A stretch of DNA of 64,000 nt from Sphingobacterium sp. N143 (lineage in GTDB: Bacteria > Bacteroidota > Bacteroidia > Sphingobacteriales > Sphingobacteriaceae): contig NZ_JACAIS010000005.1 in assembly GCF_030325625.1 (NCBI RefSeq), forward strand, positions 62,001-126,000, in the 5' to 3' direction. This document shows, one piece after another, positions 1-9,598 of the stretch (within the stretch, counting starts at the first letter, position 1; every line of letters starts with the position of its first letter). The translations under genes and the position numbers were made by a program. Below the pieces are notes generated by a model that was not told the origin of the DNA, did no database searches, and was given only the letters and a program-made list of their open reading frames with translations.

Positions 1-124
1 CGGTAGATAGCCTGCGGGATGAATAAGTAAAAATTAAAAGACAAAATAAAAAAGAGATATAGGTAAGCCCAGGCTTGTACAACCAAAATCTCCATACGCA
101 ATACTAAAATCTCAATACTAGAAA
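1..124. other. Upstream interval with possible end of a preceding gene
   Basis: No complete gene lies here. One frame runs open from base 3 to a TAA at 24-26 and could be the last seven codons of an upstream gene cut off by the window edge, but this is too short to judge. The remainder is AT-rich and ends in a CTCAATACT-type leader repeat that abuts the ATG at 125. Confidence 0.3.
86..124 (+). repeat. Leader repeat copy 1 (CTCAATACT-type)
   Basis: Contains CGCAATACTAAAATCTCAAT followed by ACTAGAAA and then the ATG of the ABC ATPase at 125. Closely similar sequence precedes the start codons at 10180, 35201 and 38568 (minus strand). Function unknown. Confidence 0.6.
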
Positions 125-784
125 ATGATACAATTAAAACATTTATTCAAGTGGTATAACGTAGGTGGTACTCGTTCATTTGTACTCAAAGATGTCAGTT
201 TAGATATAGCAGAAGGTGATTTCATATCCATTATGGGGCCTTCAGGTTCAGGGAAATCAACCCTGTTGAATATTATCGGTATGTTGGACGAACCGGATGA
301 AGGTGAATATATCTTTATGGACGAAAATGTATTGGAGATGAAAGCAAAAAAAAGGACACAGCTTTACCAGTCACATATTGGCTATGTATTTCAGGCTTAT
401 CATCTTTTGGATGAATTGACAGTATATGAGAACATAGAAACCCCACTGATCTATAAAGACATTTCCAGCAAAGAGCGTAAAGCCATTGTGGCCGATATGC
501 TTGACCGTTTCGGCATTGTAGGTAAGAAAGATCTATTTCCAGCGCAGCTGTCCGGAGGGCAGCAACAGATTGTCGGCATCGCCCGTGCATTGGCGGGTTC
601 GCCCAAACTGCTGTTGGCCGATGAGCCTACCGGAAATCTCAATTCCAAACAGGGAGAGGAAATCATGGACCTGTTCAAACAATTGAATGAGGATGGTGTC
701 ACGATCATACAAGTGACACATTCCGAAAAAAATGCAGAATACGGCAAAAGAATTATCAATATGCTGGATGGACAGCTCAAATAA
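125..784 (+). CDS. ABC transporter ATP-binding protein, LolD/MacB type
   Basis: Cytoplasmic ATPase subunit of an ABC system of the lipoprotein-release or macrolide-export class. At 219 residues it has the usual size of LolD-like subunits. The Walker A motif GPSGSGKS is at about residues 38-45, the signature LSGGQQQ near 142 and the Walker B LLLADEP near 163. The signature tail carries Q-I-V where most relatives have R-V-A. No permease gene is visible: a terminator follows directly and the upstream partner, if any, lies outside the window. Its substrate cannot be read from the sequence. A second ATPase of the same class is at 52521. The start ATG abuts a leader repeat. Confidence 0.85.
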   Translation: MIQLKHLFKWYNVGGTRSFVLKDVSLDIAEGDFISIMGPSGSGKSTLLNIIGMLDEPDEGEYIFMDENVLEMKAKKRTQLYQSHIGYVFQAYHLLDELTVYENIETPLIYKDISSKERKAIVADMLDRFGIVGKKDLFPAQLSGGQQQIVGIARALAGSPKLLLADEPTGNLNSKQGEEIMDLFKQLNEDGVTIIQVTHSEKNAEYGKRIINMLDGQLK

Positions 785-807
785 TTATAAACCAATTTAA
801 CCTAAAT

Positions 808-847
808 AATCCCTACTTGGTACATGAATGACTGTAGGGATTTTTTT
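808..847 (+). terminator. Intrinsic terminator after the ABC ATPase gene
   Basis: The arms AATCCCTAC and GTAGGGATT form a 9-bp stem followed by a run of T. It separates the ATPase gene from the next gene. Confidence 0.75.
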
Positions 848-882
848 ATGTCCATTTCTCAGATCTATTTTTTAACTTCGTT

Positions 883-1734
883 ATGATGAATGAGAGAGAG
901 CTGAAATCGTTAATATCTTTGTTGGACGACACCGACCAACAGATTATTCAGGAAGTGGAACATCAGTTAAAAAGTCAAGGTCCTGAGATTGTTCCCTATT
1001 TGGAGCGTTTCTGGGAATCTAGCTTTGATCCGCGGATACAAGGACGATTGGAAAATATTATCCATGAAATTCAATTTGACCAGACCAAAAATGAACTACA
1101 GATCTGGAACCTGAGCAATTCATTCAATCTTTTGGAAGGGCTGATTATCCTCAATAACTATCAATATCCTTCTTATGAAGACCATAAGATTGTACTTGCG
1201 ATCGAAGATCTCAAAACGGAGGTATGGCGCGGCTTACAATATGATATGAGTCCGCTGGAAAAGGTCAACCTCATGAACCATGTGCTTTTTAGCACTTTTG
1301 GCCTTTCTGGAAACACCAAAGATTACCACCATCCACAGAACTCTTACATCGGACAGGTACTCGACACCAAGCAGGGCAATCCATTGACTTTATCCTGTAT
1401 CTACAGCATTATTGCACAAAAACTGGATATCCCCATATATGGCATTAACCTGCCCAAACATTTTATCCTAGCTTATATGGATGCTGATGAGGAAGGCAAT
1501 GAAAGTGTGTTGTTTTACATCAATGCATTTAATCGTGGGCAGGTGATGCAAAAAAGTGATGTCAATTCATTCTTGAAGCAGCTGAACCTTAATCCCGATC
1601 GCGAATTCACCTACCCATGTGATAATGTGACTATTCTGAAACGGGCCCTGCGCAATCTGATGTCCGCTTATGAGGAACACGAAAGCTCAGGCAAACAACA
1701 GGAAATCAGAGCACTGTTCGAATTGCTTGCCTGA
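883..1734 (+). CDS. SirB1-type transglutaminase-like protein
   Basis: A 283-residue cytoplasmic protein of the SirB1 / transglutaminase-like core family, whose biochemical role is not well defined. The family hallmark GNPLTLSCIYSIIA followed by GINLPKHFILAY is visible at about residues 165-200. It supplies a Ser-Cys segment and a His in transglutaminase-like positions. The N-terminal 80 residues are helical and HEAT-like. No signal peptide is seen. Two ATGs are adjacent (883 and 886), so the start is uncertain by one codon. It converges with the lipoprotein gene to its right, leaving 14 bp between the stops. Confidence 0.7.
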   Translation: MMNERELKSLISLLDDTDQQIIQEVEHQLKSQGPEIVPYLERFWESSFDPRIQGRLENIIHEIQFDQTKNELQIWNLSNSFNLLEGLIILNNYQYPSYEDHKIVLAIEDLKTEVWRGLQYDMSPLEKVNLMNHVLFSTFGLSGNTKDYHHPQNSYIGQVLDTKQGNPLTLSCIYSIIAQKLDIPIYGINLPKHFILAYMDADEEGNESVLFYINAFNRGQVMQKSDVNSFLKQLNLNPDREFTYPCDNVTILKRALRNLMSAYEEHESSGKQQEIRALFELLA

Positions 1735-1748
1735 GAGCTGCTATATTC

Positions 1749-2942
1749 TTAAAAATTATTGGCAGACCGGGCATCCAAAAAGATATAATTTGGAGTCAGG
1801 TTACCAAATGTAGGCGCTATATCCGGGCTTACATTTCCTTCAGCGTTTAATGGGAAACGCGATATTTTGCGGGTATTTCTATCCGAGACATAAAAAAACT
1901 TTCCTTCTTCGTTACGATCATCGATGGCGACACTCTGAGGCTGCACCAGCCCTGTCTGCAATCCACCGACCACTCTGTCTGCAGTGATATCCCTCTCTGC
2001 AGTACCATCAGGCTTAAATAAATTATCAGGATCATTAAAAAACAGCACCTCACCTGCACTCGGATTACTTGCAGTACCACTATAAGCAGTCACAGCAAAT
2101 AATTTACGTTGTGGCGCGTAGGATATCGCCCCTAAATTCGATTTTCCTTTGACATATAATTTCATCGCAGGCTGGAATCTATTTGCTGCGACTATCGTAT
2201 CTCGCGGTCTTTCGATCAATTCCTGCATCAGCCCCTTGTAGATTGCAAAACCCGGTTTCTGTTCACTTCCTTCCTGGTTAAACCCGATCACCAGCAGTTT
2301 ATCGTTATCACTTGTACCATTGATCAGGGTCATGGAAGTTGGACGGATATTACCCAAATTAATCTGCTTATCCACAATCTTGGCTCCTCCCCTTGATCCG
2401 ACCTTTCCACTTGGTGAACTAATGGCATACAAGGTGGAGTTGGTACCATTATTCGTCGCAGCAAGAATAAATTCGGTATTCGCTGCCGTCCCACCAGTGC
2501 CTGTACTCTGCGAATAAATATAATAGGCCAATCCCCTCACATTGCTAAAGCCACGATAACCAATGTTGCCTGCCGTACCTGGAATACCATACGCATCACT
2601 TTGAAAAGGAATCATCCGGATAAAGGTATCCTGAAGTGCATTATCACCTGCACTGCCCTGAAAAATAGCCTTGATCCGTGGATCAAAGATAATTGGCCCT
2701 CCACCTTTCGCCGGTGAAAGGTATTGATAGATATTACTCATATCATTCGTATCTGCAGGGTCAACGATCATCAGGTTCTTGATGCTTGATTCACCGGAAC
2801 CATCATATTCCAAAAAAGAAACGTATAGTCTGGAAATCAGTGTTGCTTCTCTTGCTGGCTCATCATCGAGTTTTTTACAGGATGCAAAACCCAGCAAACT
2901 GATAAAGAAAAGAACAACATAGGATTGAAATGAAAATTTCAT
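1749..2942 (-). CDS. Putative surface or periplasmic lipoprotein, propeller-like
   Basis: A 397-residue protein with a lipoprotein signal peptide: a basic start, a hydrophobic stretch VVLFFISLLGF and the lipobox ASC with Cys at residue 22. The mature part has repeated blocks of the kind found in beta-propellers, such as GAISYAPQRKLFAV near 270 and a later SVAIDDR followed by FFYVSDR. This is reminiscent of NHL or SMP-30-like proteins, but I recognise no defined family. It is transcribed alone. Its function is unknown. Confidence 0.6.
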   Translation of the reverse strand: MKFSFQSYVVLFFISLLGFASCKKLDDEPAREATLISRLYVSFLEYDGSGESSIKNLMIVDPADTNDMSNIYQYLSPAKGGGPIIFDPRIKAIFQGSAGDNALQDTFIRMIPFQSDAYGIPGTAGNIGYRGFSNVRGLAYYIYSQSTGTGGTAANTEFILAATNNGTNSTLYAISSPSGKVGSRGGAKIVDKQINLGNIRPTSMTLINGTSDNDKLLVIGFNQEGSEQKPGFAIYKGLMQELIERPRDTIVAANRFQPAMKLYVKGKSNLGAISYAPQRKLFAVTAYSGTASNPSAGEVLFFNDPDNLFKPDGTAERDITADRVVGGLQTGLVQPQSVAIDDRNEEGKFFYVSDRNTRKISRFPLNAEGNVSPDIAPTFGNLTPNYIFLDARSANNF

Positions 2943-3122
2943 ATAATTTTTTAATTATAAATAGCTTATTGCACTAAACATACAAATCTACTAATATATG
3001 CAGAATATCAATGAATTTAAATCATACTTTTGGCGGCAAACCATACTATCCAGAACGGAAATATTTGTCATTTCGCTACTTTTTGATTAAAATTGCCTTT
3101 GTTTTTGACATCACATACGATT

Positions 3123-3773
3123 ATGGAAAATAAGGAATTTGTACGGGAGAAGCTGACATTACCAGGAGAAGGCAAAAAATTGCTTTTACATTCCTGTTGT
3201 GCCCCTTGTTCCGGTGAGGTGATGGAAGCACTGATTGCATCAGATATCGATTTTACGATTTATTTCTACAACCCAAACATTCACCCACGCAAAGAATATG
3301 ATCTCCGCAAGGATGAAAATATACGGTTTGCGGAGAAGCATAATATTCCATTTATTGATGCGGATTACGATGTGGACCATTGGTTTGAGCTCGCCAAAGG
3401 CATGGAACAGGAACCTGAGCGCGGCATCCGTTGTACCATGTGCTTCGATATGCGCTTTGAAAAAACAGCAGAGTATGCCGCTGCACATGGCTTTGATGTA
3501 ATTTCGAGCTCATTGGGCATATCGCGTTGGAAAAACATGGAGCAGATCAACGACTGCGGTCTTCGAGCAGCTTCCCGTCACGAGGGTATGGAATACTGGA
3601 CCTTCAACTGGCGCAAAAAGGGTGGCTCAGCCCGTATGTTGGAAGTTTCCAAAAAAGAGAAATTCTATATGCAGGAATACTGTGGTTGTGCTTATTCACT
3701 ACGTGACACCAATAAATGGCGTATGGCAAATGGCCGTGAAAAGATAGAGTTAGGTAAAAATTATTATGAATAA
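3123..3773 (+). CDS. queH: Epoxyqueuosine reductase QueH
   Basis: Non-orthologous replacement of QueG that reduces epoxyqueuosine to queuosine in the wobble base of tRNAs with GUN anticodons. Four family landmarks are visible: [11 protein letters not shown] near residues 22-32, FYNPNIHP near 47, RCTMCFDMR near 102 and the late EYCGCAYS near 180. These supply the paired cysteines that bind iron-sulfur and metal. I chose the ATG at 3123, 30 bases inside the open frame that begins with TTG at 3093, because family members begin just before the HSCCAPC segment. Length is 216 residues, normal for QueH. Confidence 0.9.
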   Translation: MENKEFVREKLTLPGEGKKLLLHSCCAPCSGEVMEALIASDIDFTIYFYNPNIHPRKEYDLRKDENIRFAEKHNIPFIDADYDVDHWFELAKGMEQEPERGIRCTMCFDMRFEKTAEYAAAHGFDVISSSLGISRWKNMEQINDCGLRAASRHEGMEYWTFNWRKKGGSARMLEVSKKEKFYMQEYCGCAYSLRDTNKWRMANGREKIELGKNYYE

Positions 3774-3824
3774 GTCGTGCTCTTGGTATATGTAAGGCAT
3801 TCAATCGGAATATTTAAAAAAATA

Positions 3825-3856
3825 TTTCGATCCTAATGAATTTATACATACCTTTG
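3825..3856 (+). promoter_or_regulatory. Promoter for yceD-rpmF
   Basis: A -7 box TACCTTTG at 3849-3856 matches the Bacteroidota consensus TAnnTTTG. A weak TTCG lies about 20 bases upstream. The predicted start falls shortly before the GTG at 3876, which supports that start codon. Confidence 0.55.
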
Positions 3857-3875
3857 CAGGCTCAAATGCAAGATT

Positions 3876-4412
3876 GTGAAACATCTAAAACAATACAGAA
3901 TTCCCTTTTCGGGACTCAACGCTGGAAAGCACAATTTTGAGTTTGACATTAATAAAAAGTTCTTTGACTGCTACGAACATTCGATTGTAAAAGATGGCAA
4001 CCTGAAAGCAGAAGTCGAATTGCAAAAACAAGAAAATCTGTTGATTTTGCATTTTGATATCCAAGGTGAAATTCAATTAACCTGTGATACTTGCTTGAAA
4101 GAATTTATGTCACCGATTTCAATTCAAGAACGGATATTGGTTAAATTCACCGATGAAGATTGGACTGACAACACCGAAGAAGTGTTGATCCTGTCTAAAA
4201 GTGATCATGAATTGGATATTGCTGAGCTGTTGTACGAATACATCAACTTAGCGGTTCCCTATATCGTCAAATGTGAGGAACAGGGAAAAGGCATACAATG
4301 CGATCCTGAAATGCTGGCTTTGTTTACGAATGAGCCTGGTTCAGAAGAGCAAAATGAAGAAGAAATTATCGACCCACGTTGGGAAGCATTGAGAAATATT
4401 AAAAATAACTAA
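3876..4412 (+). CDS. yceD: YceD/DUF177 family protein, 23S rRNA accumulation factor
   Basis: A 178-residue member of the YceD (DUF177) family, implicated in 23S rRNA accumulation and characteristically encoded just before rpmF, as here (15-bp gap). The metal-binding-like segment CDTCLKEF near residue 70, the acidic stretch that follows, and the late CEEQGKGIQCDPEM near 130 fit the family. The start is GTG; no in-frame ATG is available upstream, and the -7 box at 3849 places transcription just ahead of it. The C-terminal IDPRWEALRNI is the typical family ending. Confidence 0.85.
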   Translation: MKHLKQYRIPFSGLNAGKHNFEFDINKKFFDCYEHSIVKDGNLKAEVELQKQENLLILHFDIQGEIQLTCDTCLKEFMSPISIQERILVKFTDEDWTDNTEEVLILSKSDHELDIAELLYEYINLAVPYIVKCEEQGKGIQCDPEMLALFTNEPGSEEQNEEEIIDPRWEALRNIKNN

Positions 4413-4427
4413 AAACAAAAATACGAG

Positions 4428-4619
4428 ATGGCACATCCAAAACGTAAAACTTCTAAATCAAGAAGAGACAAAAGAAGAACACATTATAAAGCTGAAAGAC
4501 CGAGCTTGACAGTATGTAAAGAAACTGGTGCAGTGCATTTACCTCACCGTGCATATACTGTAGACGGCAATTTGTACTACAACGGTAAATTGATCATTGA
4601 AAATACAGCTGTTGTCTAA
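4428..4619 (+). CDS. rpmF: 50S ribosomal protein L32
   Basis: A 63-residue basic protein beginning [18 protein letters not shown], the typical Bacteroidota L32 start, with the later [15 protein letters not shown]. The zinc-binding Cys pairs of many L32 proteins are absent; a single Cys remains in [12 protein letters not shown]. It is co-transcribed with yceD and followed by a strong terminator. Confidence 0.95.
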   Translation: MAHPKRKTSKSRRDKRRTHYKAERPSLTVCKETGAVHLPHRAYTVDGNLYYNGKLIIENTAVV

Positions 4620-4640
4620 GGTAAACCTTTCATAACACCG

Positions 4641-4697
4641 AAACATCCCAAACAAGCAATATTTTAGAAATTTGCTTCATTTTGGGATGTTTTTTGC
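4641..4697 (+). terminator. Intrinsic terminator after rpmF
   Basis: The outer arms AAACATCCCAAA and TTTGGGATGTTT pair perfectly, with an inner AAGCAA/TTTGCTT helix, then a T-run. It separates yceD-rpmF from plsX. Confidence 0.8.
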
Positions 4698-4725
4698 GTA
4701 TTATTGATTTACTAAATAATAACGG

Positions 4726-5664
4726 ATGAAGATTGGTTTAGATATTTTAGGAGGAGATTATGCTCCTAAAGCGACGATAACAGGTGCTATTGAAGCACAA
4801 AAACAGCTTACTGGAGACCAAAAGATAGTCCTTTTTGGTAAAACTGAAGAGACTAAACAATTAATCGATCAAGCCGGAGGAAATTCATCTGACTTCGAAT
4901 ATGTGGAAGCTCCAGAAGTCATTGCAATGGGTGAACATCCAACCAAAGCAATCACTCAAAAACCCAACTCAAGTATTGCAAAGGGATTTGAATATTTAAA
5001 AAACAAAGAGATCGACTCATTCGCGTCTGCTGGCAACACCGGTGCTATGCTCGTGGGATCGATGTTCAGCGTTAAAGCAATTCCAGGTGTCTTGCGTCCT
5101 GCGATAGCATCAATCGTTCCAAAATTGAAATCAGGATTTGGAATCTTATTGGATGTCGGCGCAAATGCAGACTGCAAACCTGAGATGCTGAATCAATTTG
5201 CAATATTGGGCAGCCTTTTTGCCGAACACGTTTTCAATGTACCTTCCCCTAAAGTAGGGCTATTGAACATTGGAGAAGAAGAAGAAAAAGGAAACATCCT
5301 AACAACCTCTACCTACCCCCTACTTAAAGCCAACGACAAGATTAACTTTATCGGAAATGCCGAAGGCCGTGACTTGTTCACCGACCATGCTGACGTTTAC
5401 GTCTGTGATGGTTTCACGGGCAACGTCGTACTGAAACTCGCAGAATCATTCTATGTTGTAACCCTCAAAAAAGGCTTCAAAGATGATTTCTTCGATCGTT
5501 TCAACTACGAGCAATATGGTGGTAGTCCAATCTTGGGAGTGAATGCTCCTGTCATTATTGGCCATGGTATTTCAACACCGGAAGCCATTAAAAATATGGT
5601 TTTATTTTCAAGAGATATGATCGAGTCGAAATTCATTGACAGTATCAGATCTATTTTCAATTAG
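4726..5664 (+). CDS. plsX: Phosphate acyltransferase PlsX
   Basis: Converts acyl-ACP to acyl-phosphate, the first step of the PlsX/PlsY route to phosphatidic acid. At 312 residues it has family length. Landmarks are DILGGDYAP at the N-terminus, GEHPTKAI near 68, SAGNTGAM near 100, LLDVGANADCKP near 143 and CDGFTGNVVLK near 228. It lies 7 bp before fabH, the standard bacterial pairing of phospholipid and fatty-acid initiation. The strong terminator before it suggests its own promoter, which I could not place. Confidence 0.95.
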   Translation: MKIGLDILGGDYAPKATITGAIEAQKQLTGDQKIVLFGKTEETKQLIDQAGGNSSDFEYVEAPEVIAMGEHPTKAITQKPNSSIAKGFEYLKNKEIDSFASAGNTGAMLVGSMFSVKAIPGVLRPAIASIVPKLKSGFGILLDVGANADCKPEMLNQFAILGSLFAEHVFNVPSPKVGLLNIGEEEEKGNILTTSTYPLLKANDKINFIGNAEGRDLFTDHADVYVCDGFTGNVVLKLAESFYVVTLKKGFKDDFFDRFNYEQYGGSPILGVNAPVIIGHGISTPEAIKNMVLFSRDMIESKFIDSIRSIFN

Positions 5665-5671
5665 AATATTT

Positions 5672-6661
5672 ATGTCAAAGATTCACGCTGCAATTACGGC
5701 TGTAAATGGTTACGTTCCAGATTACATCCTTACCAATAAAGAATTGGAAACAATGGTCGATACCAACGACGAATGGATTGTATCACGAACAGGGATCAAA
5801 GAAAGACGCATCTTAAAAGGGGAAGGCTTAGCTACTTCAGATCTTGCAGTTCCCGCTGTTCAGGGATTATTGAAAAAGAGAGGCATTGAGGCGACAGATA
5901 TCGATTTAATTATCTTTTGTACCAGTACGCCAGACATGTTGTTTCCTGCTACAGCAAATATTTTGGCGGACAAGATCGGTGCGACAAATGCTTGGGGATT
6001 TGATCTTCAAGCCGCTTGCTCAGGTTTTTTATTTGGCCTCAATACCGGAACACAATTTATCAAGGCCGGTACACACAAAAAAGTACTGGTGATTGGAGCA
6101 GATAAGATGTCTTCAGTCATCAATTATCAGGACCGCAACACCTGTATCCTTTTTGGTGATGGCTGTGGTTGTGTTTTACTGGAACCGAACGAAGAAGGAT
6201 TGGGCATACAAGATGCCATCTTAAAAACCGATGGTTCAGGTGGACAGTACCTTAACATCAAGGGGGGTGGGTCGTTAAACCCTGCAACACATGCTACCGT
6301 AGATGCAGGATTGCATTATGCTTATCAAGAAGGACGTACCGTTTTCAAATTTGCGGTTACCAATATGGCAGATGTTGCCCATGAAGTGATGGTGAAAAAC
6401 AACCTGAAATCTGAAGATATCGCTTGGTTAGTTCCACATCAGGCCAACAAACGCATTATTGACGCTACCGCAGAACGAGTAGGCCTCCCAGAAGAAAAAG
6501 TCATGGTAAACATCCAAAAATATGGCAATACCACCAGTGGTACAATCCCCCTATGTCTATGGGAATGGGAATCTCAATTGAAAAAAGGAGATAACCTCAT
6601 CCTTGCAGCGTTTGGTGGTGGTTTCACTTGGGGATCCATCTATTTAAAATGGGCGTATTAA
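5672..6661 (+). CDS. fabH: 3-oxoacyl-ACP synthase III (FabH)
   Basis: Condenses acetyl-CoA with malonyl-ACP to start type II fatty-acid synthesis. The catalytic triad is visible: Cys in AACSGFLFG near residue 113, His in PHQANKRI near 255 and Asn in YGNTTSGT near 285. I use the ATG at 5672; the open frame reaches back to 5636 but that would overlap plsX and add a non-family extension. The 329-residue length is typical. It is translated from the plsX transcript (7-bp gap). Confidence 0.95.
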   Translation: MSKIHAAITAVNGYVPDYILTNKELETMVDTNDEWIVSRTGIKERRILKGEGLATSDLAVPAVQGLLKKRGIEATDIDLIIFCTSTPDMLFPATANILADKIGATNAWGFDLQAACSGFLFGLNTGTQFIKAGTHKKVLVIGADKMSSVINYQDRNTCILFGDGCGCVLLEPNEEGLGIQDAILKTDGSGGQYLNIKGGGSLNPATHATVDAGLHYAYQEGRTVFKFAVTNMADVAHEVMVKNNLKSEDIAWLVPHQANKRIIDATAERVGLPEEKVMVNIQKYGNTTSGTIPLCLWEWESQLKKGDNLILAAFGGGFTWGSIYLKWAY

Positions 6662-6687
6662 TTACACCATTTTATGGTATAATTTAT

Positions 6688-6695
6688 TACTTTTG
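6688..6695 (+). promoter_or_regulatory. -7 promoter box for accB
   Basis: TACTTTTG matches TAnnTTTG. It lies in the 77-bp gap between fabH and accB, about 44 bases before the accB ATG. No clear -33 element is seen. Confidence 0.45.
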
Positions 6696-6738
6696 ACAGT
6701 TAGAATTTTTTTTAGAAACAAACAAAACCTAGAATACT

Positions 6739-7221
6739 ATGGGTATGGATATCAAACAAATTCAAGACTTGATTAAATTCGTTTCAAAATCAGGTGTGAA
6801 TGAAGTCTCAATTGAAGAGCAAGATTTTAAAATTACAATAAAAACAAATCAAGAGCCAACGTATGTTACAGCTACAGTTCCAACTGTTGCACCCGTTGCC
6901 GCTCCTCCAGTAGCACAAGCAGCTGCACCAGCACCTGTAGCTACTCCAGCTGCGCCTGCTGCAGCAAACAACGATGCTAACCTGATCACAATCAAATCGC
7001 CTATGATCGGTACTTTCTACCGTTCTGCTGGCCCTGGTAAGCCATCTTTTATCAATGTTGGTGATGACATCAATACAGGATCAGTACTATGTATTGTTGA
7101 AGCAATGAAATTATTCAACGAAATTGAATCTGAAGTTTCTGGTAAAATCGTTAAGATTTTGGTGGATGATGCTCAACCTGTTGAGTTCGATCAACCATTA
7201 TTCTTGGTTGAGCCTAAGTAA
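6739..7221 (+). CDS. accB: Acetyl-CoA carboxylase biotin carboxyl carrier protein
   Basis: A 160-residue biotin carrier of acetyl-CoA carboxylase. The biotinylation motif EAMKLFNEIE near residue 122 contains the target Lys. The N-terminal helical segment (DIKQIQDLIKFV) is joined by a flexible Ala/Pro/Val-rich linker at about 45-80 to the biotinyl domain. It lies 71 bp before accC, with which it is normally co-expressed. The ATG at 6745 is an alternative start. Confidence 0.95.
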   Translation: MGMDIKQIQDLIKFVSKSGVNEVSIEEQDFKITIKTNQEPTYVTATVPTVAPVAAPPVAQAAAPAPVATPAAPAAANNDANLITIKSPMIGTFYRSAGPGKPSFINVGDDINTGSVLCIVEAMKLFNEIESEVSGKIVKILVDDAQPVEFDQPLFLVEPK

Positions 7222-7292
7222 TTTACAATAACGTAAATGAATACCATGTAGCTGTAAAAGCTACATTTTAGCAAACTTCATAATTCAAGACA

Positions 7293-8648
7293 ATGTTTAA
7301 AAAAATATTAATTGCAAACAGAGGAGAAATTGCCTTGCGCATCATTCGTACTTGCCGTGAGATGGGCATCAAAAGTGTCGCAGTATATTCAACTGCTGAC
7401 AGAGATAGCTTACACGTAAGGTTTGCCGATGAAGCAGTTTGTATTGGTCCGCCACCGAGTAAAGATTCTTACTTAAACATTCCAAATATTATTGCGGCGG
7501 CTGAATTGACTAATGCAGATGCAATTCACCCTGGATATGGCTTCTTATCTGAAAATGCTCGCTTCTCAGCGATCTGTGCTGAATATGGCATCAAATTTAT
7601 TGGTGCAACAGCAGCACAAATCGAGAAAATGGGCGACAAATCGCAAGCTAAAGATACCATGAAACAGGCTGGTGTGCCTACAGTCCCAGGATCTGATGGT
7701 CTAATCTCCACTGTCAAGGAAGGTATCACCTTAGCCAAAGAAATCGGTTATCCGGTCATCATTAAAGCTACTGCCGGAGGCGGTGGCCGTGGTATGCGGA
7801 TTATCTGGAAAGACGAAGAGTTCGAACCTGCTTGGGACTCGGCTCGTGTGGAAGCTGCAGCAGCTTTCGGTAATGATGGTATCTACCTCGAAAAATATGT
7901 GGAAGAACCTCGTCACATCGAATTTCAGATTGTCGGTGACCAATTCGGCACCGTATGCCATCTTTCAGAACGCGACTGTTCTATCCAACGCCGCCATCAG
8001 AAATTGATCGAAGAATCTCCATCTCCATTCATGACGCCTGAATTAAGAGCTGCCATGGGTGAAGCTGCTGTAAAAGGTGCTAAAGCCGTAAACTATGAAG
8101 GAGCTGGTACAATCGAATTCTTAGTCGATAAACATCGTAACTTCTATTTTATGGAGATGAATACACGTATTCAGGTAGAGCATCCTGTTACAGAAGAAGT
8201 TATTAATTTTGACCTGATTAAAGAACAAATTAAAGTTGCCGCAGGGATTCCGATTTCCGGGAAAAATTATGAACCGGAAATGCATGCGATTGAATGCCGC
8301 ATCAATGCAGAAGATCCATTCAATAATTTCCGTCCTTCTCCGGGAAAAATCACCTATTTCCATTCTCCAGGTGGGCATGGAGTACGTGTTGATACCCACG
8401 TATATGCTGGATATACCATTCCGCCTAACTATGACTCCATGATTGCTAAATTGATCTGTGTGGCACAGACACGTGAAGAAGCGATCTCTACCATGGAGCG
8501 TGCTTTGAGCGAATTCGTGATTGAAGGAATCAAAACAACCATTCCTTTGCATTTGAGATTGATGCGTGACCCTAACTTTAGAGCCGGCAATTTCACAACA
8601 AAGTTTATGGAAACTTTTGACCTAACTGAATATCCTGTAGAAGATTAA
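7293..8648 (+). CDS. accC: Acetyl-CoA carboxylase, biotin carboxylase subunit
   Basis: A 451-residue ATP-grasp enzyme that carboxylates biotin on AccB. It opens with [16 protein letters not shown]. The glycine-rich ATP loop [12 protein letters not shown] is near residues 158-170, and [14 protein letters not shown] near 285-300 carries the metal ligand and catalytic residues. Length is typical. accA and accD are not in the window. A terminator follows. Confidence 0.97.
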   Translation: MFKKILIANRGEIALRIIRTCREMGIKSVAVYSTADRDSLHVRFADEAVCIGPPPSKDSYLNIPNIIAAAELTNADAIHPGYGFLSENARFSAICAEYGIKFIGATAAQIEKMGDKSQAKDTMKQAGVPTVPGSDGLISTVKEGITLAKEIGYPVIIKATAGGGGRGMRIIWKDEEFEPAWDSARVEAAAAFGNDGIYLEKYVEEPRHIEFQIVGDQFGTVCHLSERDCSIQRRHQKLIEESPSPFMTPELRAAMGEAAVKGAKAVNYEGAGTIEFLVDKHRNFYFMEMNTRIQVEHPVTEEVINFDLIKEQIKVAAGIPISGKNYEPEMHAIECRINAEDPFNNFRPSPGKITYFHSPGGHGVRVDTHVYAGYTIPPNYDSMIAKLICVAQTREEAISTMERALSEFVIEGIKTTIPLHLRLMRDPNFRAGNFTTKFMETFDLTEYPVED

Positions 8649-8671
8649 ATAAAATTATCTTTACATACATA

Positions 8672-8708
8672 AAAAATACCATTCTTTACAATAAGAATGG
8701 TATTTTTG
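8672..8708 (+). terminator. Intrinsic terminator after accC
   Basis: The arms AAAAATACCATTCTT and AAGAATGGTATTTTT pair perfectly. The end of the right arm also reads TATTTTTG, which fits a -7 box for tatC, so the site may serve both roles. Confidence 0.7.
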
Positions 8709-8724
8709 TTTCCAAACAATTTTT

Positions 8725-9585
8725 ATGAGTACACCTAATTCGAAAGATCTTATACAAGCTATTAAAAATAAAGGAAAGAATATCGAAGCGGAAATGTCTT
8801 TCTTCGATCACTTAGAGGTCTTGAGATGGCATTTGGTCCGTTCTGCCATCGCTATCTGTATCTTTGCTGGTATCGCTTTCACATTCTATGATTTCGTATT
8901 CAATGATATCATCATGGGACCTAAAAATTTAGATTTTTGGACCTACCGTATGATGTGCAAAGCAGCAGATGCCTTCAATCTGGCCGATTTCTGCGTTAAG
9001 AAGATTCCTTTCAATATCATTAATACCGAATTGGCAGGGCAGTTTATGCTCCAGATCAACTCCTGTTTATTGATGGCCTTGATGATGGGATTCCCCTATC
9101 TGCTATTCGAAATTTGGTTATTTGTAAAACCCGCTTTGACCGATGTGGAAAGACGTTCTGCCCGTGGATTCGTTTTTTATGCAACAGTATTGTTTCTTTT
9201 AGGGGCACTTTTTGGATATTTTATTGTTGTACCGCTATCCATCAACTTCCTAGCCAATGTATCCTTGAGTGATGAAATTGTCAATCAGATTACCATAGAC
9301 AATTATCTATCGACTATCGCTACCTTGACCCTAGGCTGTGGAATTGTTTTTTTACTTCCTATTTTGGTTTTCATTCTTTCCAAAATAGGTATCATGACAC
9401 CAGAATTTATGCGTGCAAGCCGTCGTTATGCAACAGTCATTATTTTGGTGATCGCAGCGGTCATTACCCCTTCGGCGGATGTTATCACGATGCTGACTGT
9501 GGCCGCACCGATGTTCTTGCTCTATGAAGTAAGTATCATGGTCTCGGCAGATGTCAAAAGAAAAAAATTAGCACAAGAAAATTAA
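8725..9585 (+). CDS. tatC: Sec-independent translocase subunit TatC
   Basis: Polytopic inner-membrane receptor for twin-arginine signal peptides. At 286 residues it has six hydrophobic segments. The N-terminal EAEMSFFDHLEVLRWHLVRS is the conserved cytoplasmic region and EIWLFVKPALTDVERR the conserved loop after the third helix. It has a longer first periplasmic loop (about residues 55-105) than the E. coli protein, as in other Bacteroidota. The Tat-type lipoprotein gene at 20837 is a plausible client. rpiB follows after 13 bp. Confidence 0.95.
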   Translation: MSTPNSKDLIQAIKNKGKNIEAEMSFFDHLEVLRWHLVRSAIAICIFAGIAFTFYDFVFNDIIMGPKNLDFWTYRMMCKAADAFNLADFCVKKIPFNIINTELAGQFMLQINSCLLMALMMGFPYLLFEIWLFVKPALTDVERRSARGFVFYATVLFLLGALFGYFIVVPLSINFLANVSLSDEIVNQITIDNYLSTIATLTLGCGIVFLLPILVFILSKIGIMTPEFMRASRRYATVIILVIAAVITPSADVITMLTVAAPMFLLYEVSIMVSADVKRKKLAQEN

Positions 9586-9598
9586 AATAACAATAGAA

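Noticed and set aside
5636..5671. Upstream extension of fabH
   Set aside because: It overlaps plsX and is absent from the family start.
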